Below the pieces are notes generated by a model, which had not been told where the DNA came from, made no database searches, and worked only from the letters and a program-made list of their open reading frames with translations. Shown in pieces: positions 63,910 to 64,000 of a stretch of 64,000 bases of DNA. Source of the DNA: Roseinatronobacter sp. S2 (GTDB lineage Bacteria; Pseudomonadota; Alphaproteobacteria; Rhodobacterales; Rhodobacteraceae). Both the position numbers and the translations under genes were made by a program. The stretch's first letter is position 1. Every line of letters starts with the position of its first letter. The stretch is from the NCBI RefSeq assembly GCF_029581395.1, contig NZ_CP121113.1, forward strand, positions 1,484,001 to 1,548,000, written 5' to 3'.

Positions 63910-64000
63910 CTAACGGTTTGCGCCCGGAACCCAAAGGATGTCATCCGCGCCGTTGTTATTGGCAATGCGCCCGGCAACGAACAACCAGTCCGACAAACGG
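63910..64000 (-). CDS. Cob(I)alamin adenosyltransferase (PduO type), C-terminus only
   Basis: The last 30 codons of a minus-strand gene entering from the right edge. The translated end, RLSDWLFVAGRIANNNG followed by ILWVPGANR and a TAG stop, is the typical C-terminus of PduO-type adenosyltransferases that make adenosylcobalamin. It lies upstream of etfBA on the same strand, a common alphaproteobacterial neighbourhood. Confidence 0.8.
   Translation of the reverse strand, partial: RLSDWLFVAGRIANNNGADDILWVPGANR

Noticed and set aside
1..64000. CRISPR arrays, prophage, integrases or intact insertion sequences
   Set aside because: No regularly spaced direct repeats with unique spacers, no transposase or integrase motifs, and no tRNA-associated integration sites were seen.

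Overview
The window is about 60% GC chromosomal DNA from an alphaproteobacterium, almost certainly a Rhodobacteraceae/Rhodobacterales member. The signs are a sorbitol/mannitol operon laid out as in Rhodobacter sphaeroides (smoEFGK-smoS-mtlK), a circularly permuted two-piece tmRNA with tag ANDNRAPVAVAA, an SspB-alpha type adaptor, a dcw cluster with a long structured leader (UpsM position), and an etfBA pair beside a PduO-type adenosyltransferase. Genus cannot be fixed from sequence reading alone. No phage, integron, CRISPR array, rRNA or recognisable tRNA was seen.

Layout. 1-1203 (-): Xaa-Pro aminopeptidase cut by the left edge. 1485-8999 (+): LacI-type regulator, polyol ABC importer (smoEFGK) and two polyol dehydrogenases (smoS, mtlK), with near-identical candidate LacI operators before the regulator and before smoE. 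9273-12563: a canonical NikR operator, a 35-residue His/Cys-bearing micro-ORF, an ECF-type nickel importer (nikLMQO), and convergent nikR. 12850-17439 (-): cspA and an RND efflux pair. 17574-27295: a putative shikimate/quinate catabolic locus. A minus-strand FAD dehydrogenase and TIM-barrel protein diverge from a LysR regulator, a tripartite tricarboxylate transporter (tctCBA), a shikimate-dehydrogenase-like AroE and a QuiC-type dehydroshikimate dehydratase. 27303-30853 (-): ribbon-helix-helix protein, DUF4169 protein, fumC, sspB and permuted ssrA (tmRNA). 30989-38918: a MarR-type regulator diverging from 5-oxoprolinase pxpBCA, a LysR regulator, a D-glutamate cyclase/hydro-lyase family protein and a TRAP transporter; a perfect 14-bp-arm palindrome lies between the divergent units.

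39560-51408: dcw cluster (mraZ, rsmH, ftsL, ftsI, murE, murF, mraY on +), then a reversed block (-) of murD, rarD, a gamma-glutamylcyclotransferase-fold protein and an amidoligase. 51899-61696 (+): acs, adk, DUF4212 small subunit plus ActP/VC_2705-type symporter, a cNMP/CBS/DUF294 protein, a membrane protein, a receiver-only response regulator, and a membrane sensor-like protein fused to a DnaQ-type DEDDh exonuclease. 62105-64000 (-): etfA, etfB and the C-terminus of a cob(I)alamin adenosyltransferase.

The most interesting points are the sensor-exonuclease fusion next to acetate metabolism genes, the 5-oxoproline/TRAP and shikimate/TTT catabolic loci with visible operators, the nickel micro-ORF, the ssrA-sspB neighbourhood, the amidoligase block that breaks the dcw cluster, and a 205-bp dispersed repeat present twice (29537-29741 and 61772-61974).
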